From Arthrobacter sp. ATA002 (GTDB lineage: Bacteria; Actinomycetota; Actinomycetes; Actinomycetales; Micrococcaceae), in contig NZ_CP114015.1 in NCBI RefSeq assembly GCF_026898095.1, forward strand, positions 1,922,001 through 1,986,000: 64,000 nucleotides of DNA, read 5' to 3'. A model generated the notes under the pieces. That model did no database searches, had not been told where the DNA came from, and was given only the letters and a program-made list of their open reading frames with translations. The position numbers were made by a program, and so were the translations under genes. Shown in pieces: positions 61,650-64,000 of this stretch; the stretch's first letter is position 1, and the number at the start of each line of letters is the position of its first letter.

Positions 61650-62669
61650 TTACCGGGTGAGCAGGACCGCGAGCGCCAGTCCCAGGGCACCGATGAGGAA
61701 CCAGGAGACCAGCGCTGCTGCCAGGGCGCGGGCACCGGAGACAAACAGCATCCGGAAGCGCACTCCCGCGCCGAGGGCAAACAGTGCGGCCGTGAAAAGG
61801 ACTTCCTGCACCGCGGCGGCGGCCGTGAGCACGCTGTCGGGCAGTACCCCGGTGGTGCGGACGGCGATCAGCGCCAGGAACCCGAGCACGAACAGGGGAA
61901 CCAGCGGCGGGAGTTTCCCCGGAGCGTCCTGTCCGCGGGCAGTCCTGCGCGCCAACAGTCCGGCGCCGGCAGCCAGGGGGGCCAGGAGCACCACCCGCGC
62001 CAGCTTGACGACGACGGCGGCAGCGAGCGCCGCTGTACCGGCGGTCTGCGCCGTGGCGACCACCTGCCCCACGTCGTGGACAGACGCCCCGGCCCAGATC
62101 CCGAAGGTTTCGGCCGGCAGGTCCAGGAGCGAAGCCAGCAGCGGCAACGCCCCGATGGCCAGTGTTCCGCAGAGCGTGACCAGCGCGATCGGCACCACGG
62201 TGTCCTCGTGGCGCACCCTCCGTGCCGCCGCCATCGCCCCCACGGCGGACACACCGCAGATCGAAAAACCCGACGCGATCAGCAGCGGTTCCTCACCCGG
62301 CAGGCGGAAGGCCCGGCACACCCAATACGTCCCGGCAAAGGCCACCGCCACAAGCACCACGATCAGGAGCAGGGCAGGCCCGCCCAGTCCGGCGATGTCG
62401 ACCAGTGAGACCTTCAGTCCCAGCAGGACGATCCCGGCACGCATCAGGGTTCTGGCGGCCGTTGACAGGCCCGGCTTTAGCGGTCCCGCCACCGCCCGGG
62501 ATATCCAGGGGAGGTTCCCGGCCAGCAGGCCGAGGACCACCGCTGCGGTGAGCATCGGCAGCCCGGGCAGAAAGCGGTGCAAGAGGTACGCGGGAAGGAC
62601 GGCCGCAGCGGCGGCGAGCAGGCCGGGCAGCAGCGGCGTGCTCCGTTGGCGCAGAGGGGTGCTGTTCAC
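61650..62669 (-). CDS. YeiH-family putative sulfate exporter
   Basis: Membrane protein with about ten hydrophobic helices, 339 residues. VVLGLLAGNLPW, ARTLMRAGIVLLGLKVSLVDIAGLGG, the family block SGFSICGVSAVGAMAA, VVPIALVTLCGTLAIGALPLL, and GIWAGASVHDVGQVVATAQ are typical UPF0324/YeiH features (cons_hypoth698). Function comes only from the family name. GTG at 62669 after AGGGTGGA is the start; the frame is open further. It is divergent from the P-type ATPase with a 188-bp spacer. Confidence 0.88.
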   Translation of the reverse strand: MNSTPLRQRSTPLLPGLLAAAAAVLPAYLLHRFLPGLPMLTAAVVLGLLAGNLPWISRAVAGPLKPGLSTAARTLMRAGIVLLGLKVSLVDIAGLGGPALLLIVVLVAVAFAGTYWVCRAFRLPGEEPLLIASGFSICGVSAVGAMAAARRVRHEDTVVPIALVTLCGTLAIGALPLLASLLDLPAETFGIWAGASVHDVGQVVATAQTAGTAALAAAVVVKLARVVLLAPLAAGAGLLARRTARGQDAPGKLPPLVPLFVLGFLALIAVRTTGVLPDSVLTAAAAVQEVLFTAALFALGAGVRFRMLFVSGARALAAALVSWFLIGALGLALAVLLTR

Positions 62670-62857
62670 GGTTCCACCCTGCCCCACACCGGGGGTCCCG
62701 CCAAACGGGGGGCGGGCCAAGCGTCCAACATTTTTGCCGGTCCGGAACTGTCCATGGTCATTTCGGTGCTTCCGGCTCCGGGATCCGTACGCGGGGGAGT
62801 CCACAGGGAGTGCGCTTGTTACAGTGAGGAACACCCCCTATTCCTGAGGCAGTCCGC

Positions 62858-64000
62858 ATGCAAGTCGATGACCGGCAACCGATCCCCGAACATCCCTGGA
62901 CGGAAACTCCTGAGCAGACGGCAGCAGAACTGGGAGTAGCCCCGGACACCGGGCTAACTGCGGACCAGGTCCGGCAGCGGTTGAGCAGCTATGGGCCCAA
63001 TGAGCTTGCGGCCGGCCGGAAAGTGCCGGCCTGGCGAAAAATTGTGGGACTGCTGGCGGACCGGTTGATCCTGGTGCTGATTGCAGCTGCAGTGGTCAGC
63101 GCGGTGGTATCCCGCGAGTGGGAGACTCCGGTGGTCATCCTTGCGGTCATTACCCTGAACACGGTCCTCAACTACGTTCAGGAACAGCGGGCGGAAAACA
63201 GCTTGGAGGCACTGCGCAGCAGCTCGGTCTCCGTGGCCACTGTGCGCCGCGGAGGCCGAAACGAGGACGTGCCGCGGCCCGAGCTGGTCCCGGGGGACAT
63301 CGTGCTCCTCGAAGCGGGGGACACTGTGCCCGCGGACGGGCGGCTGATTGAGGCCGTGCGGCTGCAGGTGGCTGAAGCGGCCCTGACCGGGGAATCCCAG
63401 CCGGTGAACAAGAACACCGCGGTCCTGGCCGACCCCGGACTTCCGGTGGCCGACCGCACCAACATGCTCTACATGGACACCGACGTCAGCCGCGGCCGCG
63501 CGGTGCTCCTGGTGACGGGCACCGGGATGCAGACGCAGATCGGCCGGATCGCTCATCTGCTGGGCTCCACCTTCGAGGAAAAAACCACGCTGCAGCGCAG
63601 CATCGACCAGCTGGCGAAGCTGCTGACCTATGTGGCGCTGGTGGTCGTGGCCGTAGTTTTCGTGCTGGGCCTGCTGCGCGGCGACAGCTGGGAGGATCTG
63701 TTCCTCACCGCCGTGTCGCTGGCGGTGGCCACCATTCCCGAGGGGCTGACGGCGGTGGTCGCCTTCACCCTGGCAATGGGTGCGTCCCGGCTTGCCGCAC
63801 GCGGGGCCATTATCAAGCAGCTCTCCGCCGTCGAGACCCTGGGCAGCACCTCGCAGATCTGCACCGACAAGACCGGCACCCTCACCCTGAACGAAATGAC
63901 GGTCCGGGCTATGTACACCGCGTCCGGCCGCAGCTTTCGCGTGACCGGTTCCGGGTACACCACGGAGGGCGCGGTGCTCAGCGCCGACGGGCGGCCGGCC
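62858..64000 (+). CDS. Cation-translocating P-type ATPase, N-terminal part (cut by window edge)
   Basis: The first 381 residues of a P2-type pump, presumably Ca2+ or another cation. The N-terminal cation-ATPase domain is LGVAPDTGLTADQVRQRLSS; TGES is in EAALTGESQPV; the membrane ion site is VATIPEGLTAVVAF; and the phosphorylation motif CTDKTGTLTLNEM begins near residue 335. The gene runs off the window at 64000. ATG 62858 gives MQVDDRQPIPEHPWT. No partner genes visible. Confidence 0.92.
   Translation, partial: MQVDDRQPIPEHPWTETPEQTAAELGVAPDTGLTADQVRQRLSSYGPNELAAGRKVPAWRKIVGLLADRLILVLIAAAVVSAVVSREWETPVVILAVITLNTVLNYVQEQRAENSLEALRSSSVSVATVRRGGRNEDVPRPELVPGDIVLLEAGDTVPADGRLIEAVRLQVAEAALTGESQPVNKNTAVLADPGLPVADRTNMLYMDTDVSRGRAVLLVTGTGMQTQIGRIAHLLGSTFEEKTTLQRSIDQLAKLLTYVALVVVAVVFVLGLLRGDSWEDLFLTAVSLAVATIPEGLTAVVAFTLAMGASRLAARGAIIKQLSAVETLGSTSQICTDKTGTLTLNEMTVRAMYTASGRSFRVTGSGYTTEGAVLSADGRPA

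Overview
The window is chromosomal core DNA from a high-GC actinobacterium. I infer an Arthrobacter-like member of the Micrococcaceae from several markers: the gene order uvrA, uvrC, rapZ, yvcK, whiA, sodA, gap, pgk, tpiA, secG; an OpcA partner for glucose-6-phosphate dehydrogenase; a SufR-led suf operon; a DUF3099 protein; a large share of GTG starts; and very GC-rich third codon positions that keep long shadow frames open. I see no phage, insertion sequence, CRISPR array, rRNA or tRNA.

Layout. 1-8.7 kb: the 5' part of a DExH helicase gene, a DUF695-like gene, tam, an APC permease, an MBL-fold hydrolase and a two-gene heterodimeric ABC exporter. 8.7-18.7 kb: a GntR regulator, uvrA behind a LexA-like box, a HAD phosphatase, an acyltransferase, uvrC, then rapZ-yvcK-whiA. 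18.8-23.4 kb: sodA, then the lower-glycolysis genes gap-pgk-tpiA and secG. 23.4-31.7 kb on the minus strand: tkt-tal-pgi-zwf-opcA-pgl, the pentose phosphate pathway, converging on secG at a shared terminator. 32-34.8 kb: ctaB and ctaA (heme O and heme A synthesis), converging across a repeat-rich spacer. 34.8-41.5 kb: an ABC-2 exporter divergent from sufR-sufB-sufD-sufC-sufT. 41.6-43.6 kb: a BioY/EcfA/EcfT biotin importer on the minus strand. 43.9-49 kb: an ABC-F ATPase, an AAA-type ATPase and an unusual lipoprotein. 49-52.4 kb: SURF1, a small Zn-finger-like protein and DUF3099 on minus, then fabG and a second SDR on plus. 52.4-64 kb: serB, an ABC ATPase, a TauE/SafE permease, a TrmH-type methyltransferase, a lipoprotein, rpmE2 with a structured leader, a permuted lipoate ligase, a cupin, pepN, a YeiH-type exporter and the start of a P-type cation ATPase.

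The genes fit together as central carbon flux (glycolysis plus NADPH and pentose supply), terminal oxidase and heme A biogenesis (ctaA, ctaB, SURF1), Fe-S assembly, cofactor supply (biotin, lipoate) and DNA repair.

The dominant oddity is technical. Eighteen otherwise well-conserved genes carry 22 frame breaks. Twenty are best explained by loss of exactly one base; the other two (uvrC, ABC-F) fit a two-base loss or a one-base gain. Essential genes (pgk, tpiA, tal, zwf, sufC, serB) are hit, so I treat these as uncorrected sequencing deletions and annotate the genes as full length across the breaks. The most interesting biological signals are a 9-mer-like 11-bp phased direct-repeat array between tkt and ctaB, a family of palindromic repeats between ctaB and ctaA, a fabG/SDR pair whose second member has an enoyl-reductase-type Y-x6-K motif, a structured rpmE2 leader, and a lipoprotein of unknown function without an ordinary start codon.
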